The notes under the pieces: model-generated
Told to the model about the DNA's origin: nothing
Databases searched by the model: none
Seen by the model: the letters and a program-made list of their open reading frames with translations, nothing else
Position numbers and translations under genes: made by a program
In this document: piece after piece, positions 28,501-37,388 of the stretch
Numbering within the stretch: the stretch's first letter is position 1
Layout of the letters: every line of letters begins with the position of its first letter
DNA from: Streptomyces sp. SID12488
Lineage (GTDB): Bacteria; Actinomycetota; Actinomycetes; Streptomycetales; Streptomycetaceae
Assembly (NCBI RefSeq): GCF_010548275.1
Contig: NZ_JAAGLT010000005.1
Coordinates: 1 to 64,000, forward strand
Direction: 5' to 3'
Length of the DNA stretch: 64,000 nucleotides

Positions 28501-30218
28501 GCTCGGGACTCGGCGGACGCCGCCTCACGCGCGTGCTCGGAAGCCTGCCTGGAGGCCTCACGGGTGGTGTCCCAGGCCTCGACGGCCGCCTTCTCGGCGT
28601 CACTCGCGGCCAGCGCGGCCCGTGCCGGATCGGCGTCGGGAGCGCTGTCGTCGAGCCAGCCCGCGCGCACCGCCTCGGCGGTCTCCTGCTCGACCTCGCT
28701 GAGCCGCTGCCGCAGATGCCCGACCTCGCTTCGGGCGCGCTGCGCCTCGGTGGCCGCGCCGGTCGAGTCCTGGTGGGCGACCTCGCTGACCTCCTGAAGG
28801 GCGGCGGACCGCTCCTCCTCCTCGTTGGCGAGCGCCTCCGCGCCTTCCGCCGCCGACTGCAGCGCCCGTACGAGGTCGACGGCGGCCTTGGCGCGGGCGG
28901 CGAGCGCCGGGGCGGCGTCCCGTTCGGCCTCGCGGATCGCGACGGCCACGCGCGCGGAGCGGTCGGCGGCGGCGCGGTGCCGCAGGACGACCTCGGCGGC
29001 CTGCCAGGCGGAGTGCATGGTGCGGGCGTCGGCGAGTTCGCGCTTCTGCGCGGCTGCCGTCTTCTCCGCCGCAGCGAGGGCCAGCGAGGCATGCCGGAAG
29101 GCGAGTTCGGCGGCGATCAGCGCGCTGCGCTCCCGCCCGCCCTCGGAATGGGTGACGGCGTACGCCGCGGCGGTGACCCGCTGGGCGAGATCACCGGCCC
29201 GGACGCGTTCCTTGACGCCCCGCGCGGACAGCCGCCGGGCGAGGTTGCGCGTACGCCGCTCCGCACCCGCGTGGACGTCCCGCGCGCGGGAACGCGTCTG
29301 CGCGGCCTCGACGATCCGTCCGAGCAGGTCCACGGACCCGGCGGTGAAGTCCCGTTCGGCGATCAGTTCGGAACGTCGGCCCAGCTTGTTGCCGAAGCCG
29401 CCGACCAGGTCGGCGAGCCCGTCGGTGTCCCGGGTGTCGGTGACCGCGCGCAGCAGCAGGTCGGTGAAGTCGGAGTCCTTCTTGACCGCGAAGAGGCCGG
29501 CGGCCTCGCCCTCGTCGGCGTTCATCTCCCGCTGGTAGCGGAAGAGTTCGGGGTCGAGACCCAGCTCCCCCAGATGCTCGATCCAGCGGTCGTGGATCTC
29601 CTCCCAGTGCACTTCGAGATGCGGGTACGCCTTGCCCGCCTCGGTGATCGCGTCCCGGAAGCCCTTCATCGTCCGGCGCCGCCCCTGGGCACCGGAGGCA
29701 CCCTCCACCGGCGGCCGTACGGCGGTGGACTCCGCGACGGGAAGGTTGTCGAGGCTCAGCCCCGGGCCGGGCCGGAAGGAGTACCAGGCCTCGGCGAACT
29801 TCCGCGGATCGTTGGAGACCTGCCGCCCCCTCCACTCGCTCGCCTTGCCGACCACGACCAGCTCGCCGGTGAGCGTGTGCTGCCACTCCAGGATCACGTG
29901 CCCGCAGTCGTCGGCGAGCAGGAACTTCCGCAGCACACCGGAACTGGCACCCCCGAGCGTGTTGCGGTGCCCCGGCAGCATCACGGAGAAGATCAGCTTG
30001 AGGAGTACGGACTTGCCGCCGCCGTTCTCCAGGAAGAGCACCCCCGCGGGCGCCGGCCGGCGCGGCGGTCCGACGGGCTCGTCCTCGAAGAACTCCGCCT
30101 GGGTGGGCGCGGGGTCGGGCACCGGCTCGCCGACACCCCGCAGGTCAAGCACGGTGTCGGCGTAGCGCGCACCGGCAGGACCGATGGAGTAGAGGCGGAT
30201 CCGGGACAGCTCGTACAT
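25506..30218 (-). CDS. MukB/JetC-like SMC ATPase of an uncharacterised condensin system
   Basis: A 1570-aa protein with SMC layout: N-terminal ATPase half, long Ala/Glu/Arg coiled coil, a globular non-coil domain near the centre (about 680-810, hinge-like), second coil, and C-terminal ATPase half. The Walker A is FLENGGGKS (62-70), with Leu in place of the first Gly. The ABC signature is FSGGQ (SGGQ 1428-1431). The Walker B is TLFLDNPIG, so the residue after Asp1465 is Asn1466 where most SMC and ABC ATPases have the catalytic Glu. It is the last of three leftward genes resembling MukF, MukE and MukB. Start ATG 30218. DNA loop organisation or plasmid restriction is inferred only from architecture. 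Confidence 0.85.
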   Translation of the reverse strand: MYELSRIRLYSIGPAGARYADTVLDLRGVGEPVPDPAPTQAEFFEDEPVGPPRRPAPAGVLFLENGGGKSVLLKLIFSVMLPGHRNTLGGASSGVLRKFLLADDCGHVILEWQHTLTGELVVVGKASEWRGRQVSNDPRKFAEAWYSFRPGPGLSLDNLPVAESTAVRPPVEGASGAQGRRRTMKGFRDAITEAGKAYPHLEVHWEEIHDRWIEHLGELGLDPELFRYQREMNADEGEAAGLFAVKKDSDFTDLLLRAVTDTRDTDGLADLVGGFGNKLGRRSELIAERDFTAGSVDLLGRIVEAAQTRSRARDVHAGAERRTRNLARRLSARGVKERVRAGDLAQRVTAAAYAVTHSEGGRERSALIAAELAFRHASLALAAAEKTAAAQKRELADARTMHSAWQAAEVVLRHRAAADRSARVAVAIREAERDAAPALAARAKAAVDLVRALQSAAEGAEALANEEEERSAALQEVSEVAHQDSTGAATEAQRARSEVGHLRQRLSEVEQETAEAVRAGWLDDSAPDADPARAALAASDAEKAAVEAWDTTREASRQASEHAREAASAESRAELTAARAADAATAAEREYDAERRTAEALAGEERLAELLNLPSAGGVRQRGRAALPHQHGASEGEGSGAEGMAGDGGKGAPRAADEGALTSEELDRFADELRELLEGGVTSAERQLFELRTGAADDARILGALGDGGLLPPGPDVLSTVEFLGEHGIPALPGWRYLAQAVDPADHARVLAARPELVDGVIITDPATHARAREALADAALLPRSAVAVGTAAALLAPTPAPGPGDGDVFLVPPNPAMHDEHAADEERQALRARAGEREEEIRTLAARLGKDRELAARLTSWRTGCPAGRLVELARTAHDARAFAEETEAELAEARTVRAEADEVMSEASRVRDERQEAAQRARRAADALAGLAYRLRERAGWQVKVRELADEAVESEARAQALLERARSADEDRRATQRAADDARRTARALRAERAEIAGAPDDLPEADEDAAKSSLPALREAYRAASQLYEKVGVGADLRAEQARSESEESASRAELDRLSNKVRTRAEQLLQVPEGADGPSRQAASARAEELVQLLETRVSTASEQLGRLRGEAERHAPEDGEAHTELAEELVPRDAEHAQALLRTATAELASRSEALTQARDAHAELLGSHRAAEDAASGFDEIAAMLRDLMREHASDDEQEAPEPYPGSPEEARQSAAEARRSLRGCATDLSAAEGAVREASDILVRHANSTRYEAVRTPARQQIRELPASALPEHAQKWADAFAPRLRVLTDELAQLERNRDSIVDRLRGLVESALATLRSAQRLSRLPEGLGEWSGQEFLRIRFEEPDQATLTERLGEVIDEATRSAVKKNSDLRRDGMSLLLRGVGAALEPKGIAVEILKPDAVLRAERVPVGQMGDVFSGGQLLTAAIALYCTMAALRSNDRGRDKHRHAGTLFLDNPIGRANATYLLELQRAVSDALGVQLLYTTGLFDTTALAEFPLVIRLRNDADLRAGLKYIRVEEHLRPGLPQQAPAGEGDAVHSEITATRMFKRPAQATPSGATP

Positions 30219-30294
30219 GGCGGGACTCTCGTAGTCGTCAGGGAGTAGTCGGGTTGGGTGCGAAGGGAGTCGGGGCGGTGGTCAGATGTTGGGG

Positions 30295-31179
30295 TCAGGA
30301 GTGGTGGAAGGGCAGTCCGGCGTCCGCCACCAGGTCCAGGTCGTCGGTGTCCTCGGCGGGCAGCAGCGTCGGTGTCCCGTCGGTGACCGGCACAACGCCC
30401 AGCTCCAGCAGCTCGGCCATGGCCGCGTTGCCTGCCATGTCCCGGACCTGGAGCTGGTAACGGGCTGTCGTCCGATACGTGCCGCCGTTGTCGTCACCCG
30501 TGCGCTGGAGGAAGCCGGAGTCGGTGAGGAAGACGACGGCCTTGCCGACGATGCCGGTCGTCGAACCGGCCGGTCTCCGCGCGTCCTTGGTGGCCCCCGT
30601 GGCGCTGCGCCTGATCCAGATCCGCCAGGCGGCCTCGAGTCCCGGGGCGTCGCTGACCGGGTCGGTGTTCTCGCCCTGCGCCTCGGCCCGCTCCTCCAGC
30701 CGCCGACAGGCCTGCCGGACGAAGGCCTCGACCCCGTTGACGGTGACGCGCCCGATGTAGCCGTCGTCGGCGAGATCCTCGGGGCGCGGAAACGCCATGG
30801 CGGCCACGGCGAGATGGGCGAGCCCGTGCAGAAAGCGGTCCGAGCCGTCGGCGGACGTACGGCGTGCGTAGTCCCCCATCCGCACGGCGAAGACGGAGTC
30901 CTCGGCGGCGGTCACCGCCATCCCCGCGCGCGGGGACACCTCCAGCACGACCAGCCCCAGCCCGGCGGCCACGGCATCGGCGAGCCGGGCGAACGCCGAG
31001 TCCTCGCGGTACCGCCGCAACAACTCGGCGTACTCCTGGTCCCGCGCGGCCTGAAGCTTGGCCTGCAGCCCGAAGGCCACCAGCCGAGCAGCGTCAGCGG
31101 CATCGCCAGGAGTAATAACGGCAGCGACGGCCGGCGCGGCCACGGCCTCCGGCTCACTCCAGTCGACCGGCTCGTTCAC
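30295..31179 (-). CDS. MukE/JetB-like accessory subunit (winged-helix)
   Basis: A 294-aa soluble protein upstream of the SMC-like gene with 76 bp between them. Its C-terminal part (GKAVVFLTDSGFLQR, then YRTTARYQLQVRDMAGNAAM) reads as a winged-helix module like those of MukE, MksE and JetB subunits, which bind the kleisin. The start is GTG 31179 with AGGGAG eight bases upstream; the frame stays open further 5-prime across the repeat but with non-coding composition. Assignment rests on position, size and fold impression, not on clear sequence identity. Confidence 0.75.
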   Translation of the reverse strand: MNEPVDWSEPEAVAAPAVAAVITPGDAADAARLVAFGLQAKLQAARDQEYAELLRRYREDSAFARLADAVAAGLGLVVLEVSPRAGMAVTAAEDSVFAVRMGDYARRTSADGSDRFLHGLAHLAVAAMAFPRPEDLADDGYIGRVTVNGVEAFVRQACRRLEERAEAQGENTDPVSDAPGLEAAWRIWIRRSATGATKDARRPAGSTTGIVGKAVVFLTDSGFLQRTGDDNGGTYRTTARYQLQVRDMAGNAAMAELLELGVVPVTDGTPTLLPAEDTDDLDLVADAGLPFHHS

Positions 31180-31225
31180 AGCTGAAACTCCCTGTTCTTG
31201 TAAGCGAGGGGACGCCCGGCTTGCC

Positions 31226-31287
31226 CAGGGGCGCGGGGCTCTGACATGTGCGGCTCCGCCGCGTGGGCGCGACAAACCACAACGGAC
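31226..31287 (-). repeat. Dispersed intergenic repeat, copy B (inverted relative to copy A)
   Basis: This is the reverse-complement copy of the 25451-25507 element, between the end of the MukF-like gene and the start of the MukE-like gene. It shares GCGGCGGAGCCGCA and GCCCCGCGCCCCT with copy A. The two copies bracket the MukE-like and SMC genes. Confidence 0.75.
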
Positions 31288-31315
31288 CCGCGGCCGTCCG
31301 ACAACCTCAGCCACA

Positions 31316-32842
31316 TCACGCCGCCTCCGACCTCCCCGCCGCCATCCCCACCACATCCAGCAAGGCCATCCCCACAATCAGATCCGCGCCCCCGAACTCC
31401 GGATCGTCCAGCTCCGTCCCGTCATCGACAGCGAACAGCAGCTTCTCCTCGCCCTGCCGATAAGCCGTACCGACCGGCGGACTGGCCGCGTGCACGGCCA
31501 ACAGGGCCACCAGATACGGAAGTTCCGTATCCCGAAGTCGCGCCTCGGCCAGCAGCCCCGACAACCGCCGAGGCGCATCCGCGGGCAGGTCCAGCAGCTC
31601 CATCGCCGACGCCAACTGCTCCTCGCTGAACCGGCTGTCGTCCGGGGTGGCGATCAGATCCGGCTCCGGCATCTCGACCCCGAGATGCTCCCGCTCCACC
31701 GGCGGCGTCAGCAGTATGTCCACGAGGTCACCGACCCGGACCGACACCGGCGTACGAAGCCCCGTCCCGCGCGCGAAGAACGCGTCCGTGACCCGCACCG
31801 CCGCCTCGAGGGGCAACGGCAGCACGGGGGCGACCAGATGGCCGTACAGATCGATCCCGGACGACGTCATCGGGGTCGCGAAAGCCTGCCGGTCCTGTTC
31901 CGCGCGGAACAGCGGCCCCGCCTCCAGCAGCCTGGACTGGAGCAGCGTGTGCCGCCGGATGCAGTCCTTCACGATGTCGACGAGTTCGGCGGCGCGCCGC
32001 TTCTGCTCCGGGTCCTCGGACTCGTCACGGGCCTTGCGGATGTTGGTCAGGATCGCGTTCTCATGGCGGTACCGGTCGGCGACATGGTCGAGCGCCTCGG
32101 CGATCATGTCGGGGACGGTCTGGAGCCAGTCCACCGCGCGCACGTTGCGCCGGGTCGCGTCCAGGGCCCGGCGCAGGACCTCCGAGTACTGCACGGTCCG
32201 GTAGCGGGCCTGCTCCGCGGCGAGCTGGGCGTCGGCCAGCCGGCCCCGGCTGATCAGCACCTCCAGCTTGACCTCGGCGGCGATCTGGGCGCTGGTGACG
32301 TCGGTGTCGAGGGCGCCGACGAGTACGTTGACCGCCTCGTCCGTCGTGCGGAGGTAGACGCTTCCGCCGTACCCCGGGACCTCTTCGATCAGCTTGAAGT
32401 CGTAGTCACGGCGTACATACGTACCGTCCGGTGCGAACGTGCCGTATACGGCCCGGAAGCCGCGGTCGACGCTGCCGACGTTGATCAGGTTCTCCAGGAC
32501 CCAGCGGGCGACGCGCTCGTGCTCGGTGACGGGCCGTTGCGGGGCCTGGGCGGCGATGCGCGGGATGAGGCGGGCGACGATCTGGTCGTGGTCGGCGCCG
32601 GTGTCGAAGTCCATGTTCAGGGTGACCAGGTCGATGGCCGAGAGGGCCACCTCCGCCATGCCGTACACCGAGTACTCGCCGGCGAGATTCGCCTTGCGCG
32701 CGTCCAGGTCGTGGAGCGGGGCGGTGCAGGCGAGTGCGCGCAGGCGCCGCGCCAGTCCCTCGTCGGCGGCCGGGCCCGGAGCGGGGCGCGGCCCCGCGCT
32801 GAGCTGGGGCGGAACGCTGTCCGTCGATGCTGGCGAAGTCAC
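31316..32842 (-). CDS. MukF/JetA-like putative kleisin subunit
   Basis: A 508-aa soluble protein, first gene of the three-gene condensin-like cluster. A charged helical middle (QAELAAEQARYRTVQYSEVL-type and ILTNIRKARDESEDPEQKRR segments) and terminal helical domains fit MukF/MksF/JetA size and layout. It has no catalytic motif. The start is uncertain: GTG 32842 (VTSPASTDS) gives 508 aa; a TTG at 32872 adds ten residues; neither has a good ribosome site. The following gap of 136 bp to the MukE-like gene contains repeat copy B. No JetD-type nuclease is encoded on either side. Confidence 0.72.
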   Translation of the reverse strand: MTSPASTDSVPPQLSAGPRPAPGPAADEGLARRLRALACTAPLHDLDARKANLAGEYSVYGMAEVALSAIDLVTLNMDFDTGADHDQIVARLIPRIAAQAPQRPVTEHERVARWVLENLINVGSVDRGFRAVYGTFAPDGTYVRRDYDFKLIEEVPGYGGSVYLRTTDEAVNVLVGALDTDVTSAQIAAEVKLEVLISRGRLADAQLAAEQARYRTVQYSEVLRRALDATRRNVRAVDWLQTVPDMIAEALDHVADRYRHENAILTNIRKARDESEDPEQKRRAAELVDIVKDCIRRHTLLQSRLLEAGPLFRAEQDRQAFATPMTSSGIDLYGHLVAPVLPLPLEAAVRVTDAFFARGTGLRTPVSVRVGDLVDILLTPPVEREHLGVEMPEPDLIATPDDSRFSEEQLASAMELLDLPADAPRRLSGLLAEARLRDTELPYLVALLAVHAASPPVGTAYRQGEEKLLFAVDDGTELDDPEFGGADLIVGMALLDVVGMAAGRSEAA

Positions 32843-32922
32843 GCTGCACAGACTAGGTCCTCGGTCTGACAACGGCCCAAACGACTCAGAAGCGACCCGC
32901 TGTCACCCCGCCACCGTGCCGT

Positions 32923-33663
32923 TCACGCCGTGGGGAAGACCGCAGGTCCCGACCCACCCGCCACCGGTTGCCCGTCCTCGCCCACCCGGCGCCGGTAGAC
33001 CTCGACAACCCGTTTGAGCGAGTCGTCGAGATAGACCGAGAGCAGCCCCTCGGCCCGCTCCCGGTCACCCGTCTGGAGGGCCTGCAGTATCTGCTGGTTG
33101 CGCGCGAGATAGGGCTCGTGCAGGCGTCGCGGGTCGTCCACGACGTGGAAGGCGAGGCGCAGTTCGGCGAAGACGCTGCGCATCAGCTCATCGGTGCGGG
33201 CGCTGCCGGCCAGCGCGACAAGTTCGCCGTGGAAGTGGATGTTGGCCGTGCCCAGCCCTTTCCAGTCACCGTCGCGCGCCGCCCGCTGCCCCTCCTCGAC
33301 GGCCGCGGCGAGGTTCTCCAGGGCGTACGGCGGCTCACCGAGGCCTCGGACCACGGCGCACTCGACGAGGGCGCGGGTGCGGTAGATGTCCTCGACGTCC
33401 TCGACCGTGAGGACCCGTACGAAGACACCTCTGTTGAGCTCGTGGATCAGCAGGCGCTCGTGCGTGAGCAGCCGGAACGCCTCGCGCAGCGTGTTGCGGG
33501 AGACGCCGAGGGCCCCGCCGATGCTGTCCTCGGAGAGCCGGGTCCCGGGCGGGAAGTACCCGTCGGCGATACGGCTCCTGAGGATGTCCGACACCCGCTC
33601 GGCGGTACTGGTGCGCCCAAGGAGCGCTCGGTCGTCGGCCAGTCCCGTCAGCTGCTCTGCCAT
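32923..33663 (-). CDS. GntR/FadR-family repressor for the 5-oxoproline operon
   Basis: A 246-aa regulator. An N-terminal winged helix (about 18-85, with RLSEDSIGGALGVSRNTLREAF) is followed by an all-helical FCD ligand domain with the metal-site-like HFHGEL. It diverges from the transporter-pxp operon across 165 bp that contain a perfect palindrome, so it probably controls that operon and itself, with pyroglutamate or a related acid as effector. The effector is inference. Confidence 0.88.
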   Translation of the reverse strand: MAEQLTGLADDRALLGRTSTAERVSDILRSRIADGYFPPGTRLSEDSIGGALGVSRNTLREAFRLLTHERLLIHELNRGVFVRVLTVEDVEDIYRTRALVECAVVRGLGEPPYALENLAAAVEEGQRAARDGDWKGLGTANIHFHGELVALAGSARTDELMRSVFAELRLAFHVVDDPRRLHEPYLARNQQILQALQTGDRERAEGLLSVYLDDSLKRVVEVYRRRVGEDGQPVAGGSGPAVFPTA

Positions 33664-33711
33664 GCCCGGAATTCAATCGTAGATACAAGAACGAAACAAC
33701 ACGGGTATTGA

Positions 33712-33730
33712 AGGATCGTTCAACGATCCT
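33712..33730. promoter_or_regulatory. 19-bp perfect palindrome, likely GntR operator
   Basis: AGGATCGTT-C-AACGATCCT, perfect 9-bp arms, lies in the divergent gap between the GntR gene (start 33663) and the transporter gene (start 33829). Position and symmetry make it the best operator candidate for that regulator. Confidence 0.75.
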
Positions 33731-33828
33731 CTACCTTGCTGAACAGACGCCCCGGATCCACGCGGTGTCGACCGCTCCCGCACCGCTCATTCCTCAAGCA
33801 CTCTCCGTCCCTCATCTGCGAGGTGCAC

Positions 33829-35148
33829 ATGAGCACGACCCCTCCACCGCAGGCCCTGGCCGCCGAACCCCGCCCCGGAGCGAATGAACCCGCTGTCGAC
33901 GACGGCGCGTTCGCCTGGCTGCGGGCGCTGGGCCCGCGCGGTCGCCGTGCCTTCGGCGGCGCGTTCGGCGGCTACGCCCTGGACTCGTACGACTACTTCA
34001 CGCTGCCCCTGACCATGGTGGCGCTGTCCGCGTACTTCGGTCTGGACAGCGGCCAGACCGGTCTGTTCACCACGGTCACCCTGGTCGTCTCCGCGGTGGG
34101 CGGCGCCGGCGCGGGGGTACTCGCGGACCGGATCGGCCGGGTCAAAGCACTGATGATCACGGTGATCACGTACGCGGTCTTCACCGTCGCCTGCGGCTTC
34201 GCGCCCAACTACGAGACGCTGCTGGTGTTCCGCGCCCTCCAGGGCCTCGGTTTCGGCGGTGAGTGGGCCGTCGGCGCGATCCTGGTGGCCGAGTACGCGA
34301 GCCCGAAGCACCGCGGCCGTACGCTCGGCGCGATCCAGAGTTCCTGGGCCGTGGGCTGGGGCCTGGCCGTGGTCGTCTACACCGTGGTCTTCTCGTTCCT
34401 CGACGACGACCTGGCCTGGCGCGTGATGTTCTGGACCGGCGCTCTGCCCGCGCTGCTGGTCATCTGGGTGCGACGCTCGGTACAGGACGCGCCCCGGGCG
34501 GTCGCCGAGCGCGAGAAGAACCCGAAGAAGGGCTCGTTCGCGGCGATCTTCAAGCCCGGCACGCCCGAGGCACCCGGACTGCTGCGCATCACGGTCTTCG
34601 CGGGCCTGCTGTCCACCGGCGTCCAGGGCGGCTACTACACCCTCGCCACCTGGGTGCCGACCTACCTCAAGACGGAACGCGGACTGTCGGTCGTCGGCAC
34701 CGGTTCGTATCTCGCCTTCCTGATCTCCGGAGCCTTCATCGGCTATCTGACCGGCGGATACCTCACCGACCGGATCGGCCGCAAGCGCAACATCTGGTTG
34801 TTCGCGGTCCTCTCGGCGCTGTGCATCCTGGCCTACGCGAACATCCCCGACGGCGCCAACACCCTTCTCCTGGTGCTCGGTTTCCCGCTCGGGTTCTGTA
34901 TGTCGGCGATCTTCAGCGGCTTCGGCTCCTATCTGAGCGAGCTGTACCCGACCGCCGTGCGCGGCACGGGACAGGGCTTCACCTACAACACCGGCCGCGC
35001 CGTCGGCGCCGTCTTCCCCACCACGGTCGGCTTCCTGGCCGACAGTTGGGGTGTGGGTGGCGCGCTGGTCTTCGGCGCGATCGGATACGGCATCGCCGCC
35101 CTGGCACTGCTCGGCCTGCCGGAGACCCGCGGAAAGGAACTCCAGTGA
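33829..35148 (+). CDS. MFS transporter (sialate/aromatic-acid:H+ symporter type)
   Basis: A 439-aa carrier with twelve hydrophobic segments and the MFS loop motifs [13 protein letters not shown] and [12 protein letters not shown]. The central loop is basic ([10 protein letters not shown]). As first gene of an operon with DUF1445 and PxpABC, it probably imports 5-oxoproline (pyroglutamate) or a related acid. In B. subtilis the equivalent operon carries a different transporter, YcsG. Start ATG 33829 follows GAGGTG; the 3-prime end overlaps the next start (GTGA). Confidence 0.87.
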   Translation: MSTTPPPQALAAEPRPGANEPAVDDGAFAWLRALGPRGRRAFGGAFGGYALDSYDYFTLPLTMVALSAYFGLDSGQTGLFTTVTLVVSAVGGAGAGVLADRIGRVKALMITVITYAVFTVACGFAPNYETLLVFRALQGLGFGGEWAVGAILVAEYASPKHRGRTLGAIQSSWAVGWGLAVVVYTVVFSFLDDDLAWRVMFWTGALPALLVIWVRRSVQDAPRAVAEREKNPKKGSFAAIFKPGTPEAPGLLRITVFAGLLSTGVQGGYYTLATWVPTYLKTERGLSVVGTGSYLAFLISGAFIGYLTGGYLTDRIGRKRNIWLFAVLSALCILAYANIPDGANTLLLVLGFPLGFCMSAIFSGFGSYLSELYPTAVRGTGQGFTYNTGRAVGAVFPTTVGFLADSWGVGGALVFGAIGYGIAALALLGLPETRGKELQ

Positions 35149-35966
35149 ACCGTACGGAAGACCGCCCCCTCTCCCTCGTCGACGAGCACGCGCACGCGTG
35201 GAGCCCGAAATCCGCGCGAGCCCGGTTCCGCGCGGGTCTGACGGGCCCCACGGCGGGCGTCGCGGCCGGCCACACCCAGGTCAACCTGATCTCGGTGCCC
35301 GCCGACTGGGCGTACGACATGCTGCTGTTCTGTCAGCGCAACCAGAAGCCCTGCCCGGTACTCGACGTCACCGACGCCGGTTCCTGGACCACCGTCCTCG
35401 CCGAGGGCGCGGACCTGCGCACCGACCTGCCGCGCTACCGGGTCTGGCGGGACGGCGAGCTGGCGGAGGAGCCCACGGACGTGCTCGCCCACTGGCGCGA
35501 CGACCTCGTGACGTTCCTCATCGGCTGCAGCTTCACCTTCGAGTGGGCGCTCGCCGAGGCGGGCGTCCCGATCCGGCACATCGAGCAGGGCCGCAACGTC
35601 CCGATGTACGTGACCGACCGTCAGTGCCGTCCCGCCGGGCGGCTGCACGGCCCCATGGTCGTGTCCATGCGTCCGGTGCCGCCGCAGCATCTGGCGGCCG
35701 CCATCCGGGAGAGCAGCCTGCTCCCGGCGGTGCACGGCAGCCCCGTACACTGCGGCGATCCGTCGGGGCTCGGCATCGACGACCTCGGCCGGCCGGACTT
35801 CGGCGAACCGGTGGACCTCGCGCCGGACGACATCCCGGTGTTCTGGGCCTGCGGGGTGACCCCGCAGGCCGCGGTGATGGCGTCCCGTCCGCCCTTCGCC
35901 ATCACGCACGCGCCGGGCCAGATGTTCCTCACCGACACCCGCGACGAGCAGTACCGCGTCGCCTGA
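35145..35966 (+). CDS. DUF1445 protein (YcsI-like, D-glutamate cyclase/hydro-lyase family)
   Basis: A 273-aa DUF1445 protein with [33 protein letters not shown] and the C-terminal [10 protein letters not shown] / [12 protein letters not shown] blocks. Mammalian relatives interconvert D-glutamate and 5-oxo-D-proline, which matches the pxp genes downstream; B. subtilis ycsI sits in the same context. GTG 35145 overlaps the transporter stop (GTGA) and is preceded by GGAAAGGAA. The enzymatic role in bacteria is not established. Confidence 0.88.
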   Translation: MNRTEDRPLSLVDEHAHAWSPKSARARFRAGLTGPTAGVAAGHTQVNLISVPADWAYDMLLFCQRNQKPCPVLDVTDAGSWTTVLAEGADLRTDLPRYRVWRDGELAEEPTDVLAHWRDDLVTFLIGCSFTFEWALAEAGVPIRHIEQGRNVPMYVTDRQCRPAGRLHGPMVVSMRPVPPQHLAAAIRESSLLPAVHGSPVHCGDPSGLGIDDLGRPDFGEPVDLAPDDIPVFWACGVTPQAAVMASRPPFAITHAPGQMFLTDTRDEQYRVA

Positions 35967-35991
35967 CCGGAGCGTGACAGGAGTCCGGAAC

Positions 35992-36744
35992 ATGATCGAC
36001 CTCAACGCCGACCTCGGCGAGGGCTTCGGCCGCTGGCGGCTCACCGACGACGAACAACTGCTGTCCGTCGTCACCAGCGCCAACGTGGCCTGCGGCTTCC
36101 ACGCCGGGGACCCGGTCACCATGCGGCGGGTGTGCGATCTGGCGGCCGAGCGCGGCGTACGGATCGGCGCCCAGGTCTCCTACCGCGACCTGGCCGGCTT
36201 CGGGCGGCGCACGATGGACGTGCCGCCCGACGAACTGGCGGCCGAGGTGGCCTACCAGATCGGCGCCCTGGAGGTCTTCGCGCGTGCGGCGGGCACGCGC
36301 GTGTCGTACGTCAAGCCGCACGGCGCGCTGTACAACCGCGTCGTGCACGACGCGGAGCAGGCGGGGGCGGTCATCGCCGGCGTGCTGCTGGCCGACAAGG
36401 GTCTGCCGGTGCTCGGGCTGCCCGGTTCGCGCCTGCTGGAACTTGCCGAGGGGGCGGGCCTGCCGGCCGTCCCCGAGGCGTTCGCCGACCGCGCGTACAC
36501 CGAGGAGGGCACTCTCGTGCCGCGCGGCCAGGAAGGGGCGTTGGTGACCGATCCGGAGGCCGTAGTGGCACGTTCGGTGACCCTCGCCCGGGCCGGCGTG
36601 GTCGCGTCGCTCTCCGGGACGCCCCTCGCGATCCGCGCCCGCTCCCTGTGCGTCCACGGCGACACGCCCGGCGCGGTGGACCTGGCCCGTCGGGTCCGTG
36701 AGCGCCTGGAGGCGTCGGGCGTCCGCGTGGAGGCCTTCGTATGA
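35992..36744 (+). CDS. pxpA: 5-oxoprolinase subunit PxpA (LamB/YcsF)
   Basis: A 250-aa LamB/YcsF protein, catalytic subunit of the prokaryotic ATP-dependent 5-oxoprolinase that hydrolyses pyroglutamate to glutamate. Signature blocks are IDLNADLGEGFGRW, SANVACGFHAGDP, IGAQVSYRDLAGFGRR and VKPHGALYN. ATG 35992 with AGGAG upstream was chosen over an ATG-less extension to 35974. The stop overlaps the pxpB start (ATGA). Confidence 0.95.
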   Translation: MIDLNADLGEGFGRWRLTDDEQLLSVVTSANVACGFHAGDPVTMRRVCDLAAERGVRIGAQVSYRDLAGFGRRTMDVPPDELAAEVAYQIGALEVFARAAGTRVSYVKPHGALYNRVVHDAEQAGAVIAGVLLADKGLPVLGLPGSRLLELAEGAGLPAVPEAFADRAYTEEGTLVPRGQEGALVTDPEAVVARSVTLARAGVVASLSGTPLAIRARSLCVHGDTPGAVDLARRVRERLEASGVRVEAFV

Positions 36745-37388
36745 GCGGGACGAGTGGTACGACACACCGGATGAGGGCGCTGCCCGTCGGCGACGACGCG
36801 CTGCTTGTCGAGGTCTCCTCCGGCGAACAGGCCCAGGCCCTGCACGCCGAACTTCTGCGCCGCCGCGCGGAAGGCACCCTGTCCGTACGGGAGATCGTCC
36901 CCGCCGCCCGTACGGTCCTCCTCGACGGCCTTGACGACCCCGCCCGGCTGGCTTCCGAACTGACCGCCTCCGAAGTGCCTCCGGCGCTCCCCCTGACCCA
37001 GGAGATCATCGAACTCCCGGTCCGCTACGACGGCCCGGACCTGGCCGACGTCGCCGCCCTGTGGGACGTGTCCGAGGAGGCGGTGGCACGGATCCACGCG
37101 GCCACCGAGTTCCGGGTCGCCTTCTGCGGCTTCGCGCCCGGCTTCGGCTACCTCACCGGTCTCCCCGCACGCTACGACGTACCGCGCAGGGCCACCCCGC
37201 GGACGTCCGTCCCGGCCGGTGCCGTGGGACTCGCGGGCCCGTACACGGGTGTGTACCCGCGTTCCTCGCCGGGCGGCTGGCAGCTGATCGGGACGACGGG
37301 CGCGGTCCTGTGGGACCACACGCGCGTGCCGGCCGCGCTGCTGTCGCCGGGTACCCGGGTCCGCTTCGTCCCGGTGGGCCGCCCATGA
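36741..37388 (+). CDS. pxpB: 5-oxoprolinase subunit PxpB (KipI/allophanate hydrolase subunit 1 type)
   Basis: A 215-aa AHS1-domain protein. Conserved blocks are FCGFAPGFGYLTGLP, PRRATPRTSVPAGAVG and YPRSSPGGWQLIGTT. It works with PxpC in ATP-dependent activation of 5-oxoproline; the same proteins are known as KipI/KipA in Bacillus. Four-base overlaps with both neighbours show tight coupling. Confidence 0.94.
   Translation: MSGTSGTTHRMRALPVGDDALLVEVSSGEQAQALHAELLRRRAEGTLSVREIVPAARTVLLDGLDDPARLASELTASEVPPALPLTQEIIELPVRYDGPDLADVAALWDVSEEAVARIHAATEFRVAFCGFAPGFGYLTGLPARYDVPRRATPRTSVPAGAVGLAGPYTGVYPRSSPGGWQLIGTTGAVLWDHTRVPAALLSPGTRVRFVPVGRP

Noticed and set aside
26376..30248. 1290-codon open frame antisense to the SMC-like gene
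   Set aside because: Gly/Val-rich shadow of the condensin gene; third-position bias belongs to the minus strand.
25000..33700. JetD/Toprim nuclease to complete a Wadjet defence system
   Set aside because: Every frame around the three condensin-like genes was considered; flanking genes are choline oxidase and a GntR regulator, neither a nuclease.
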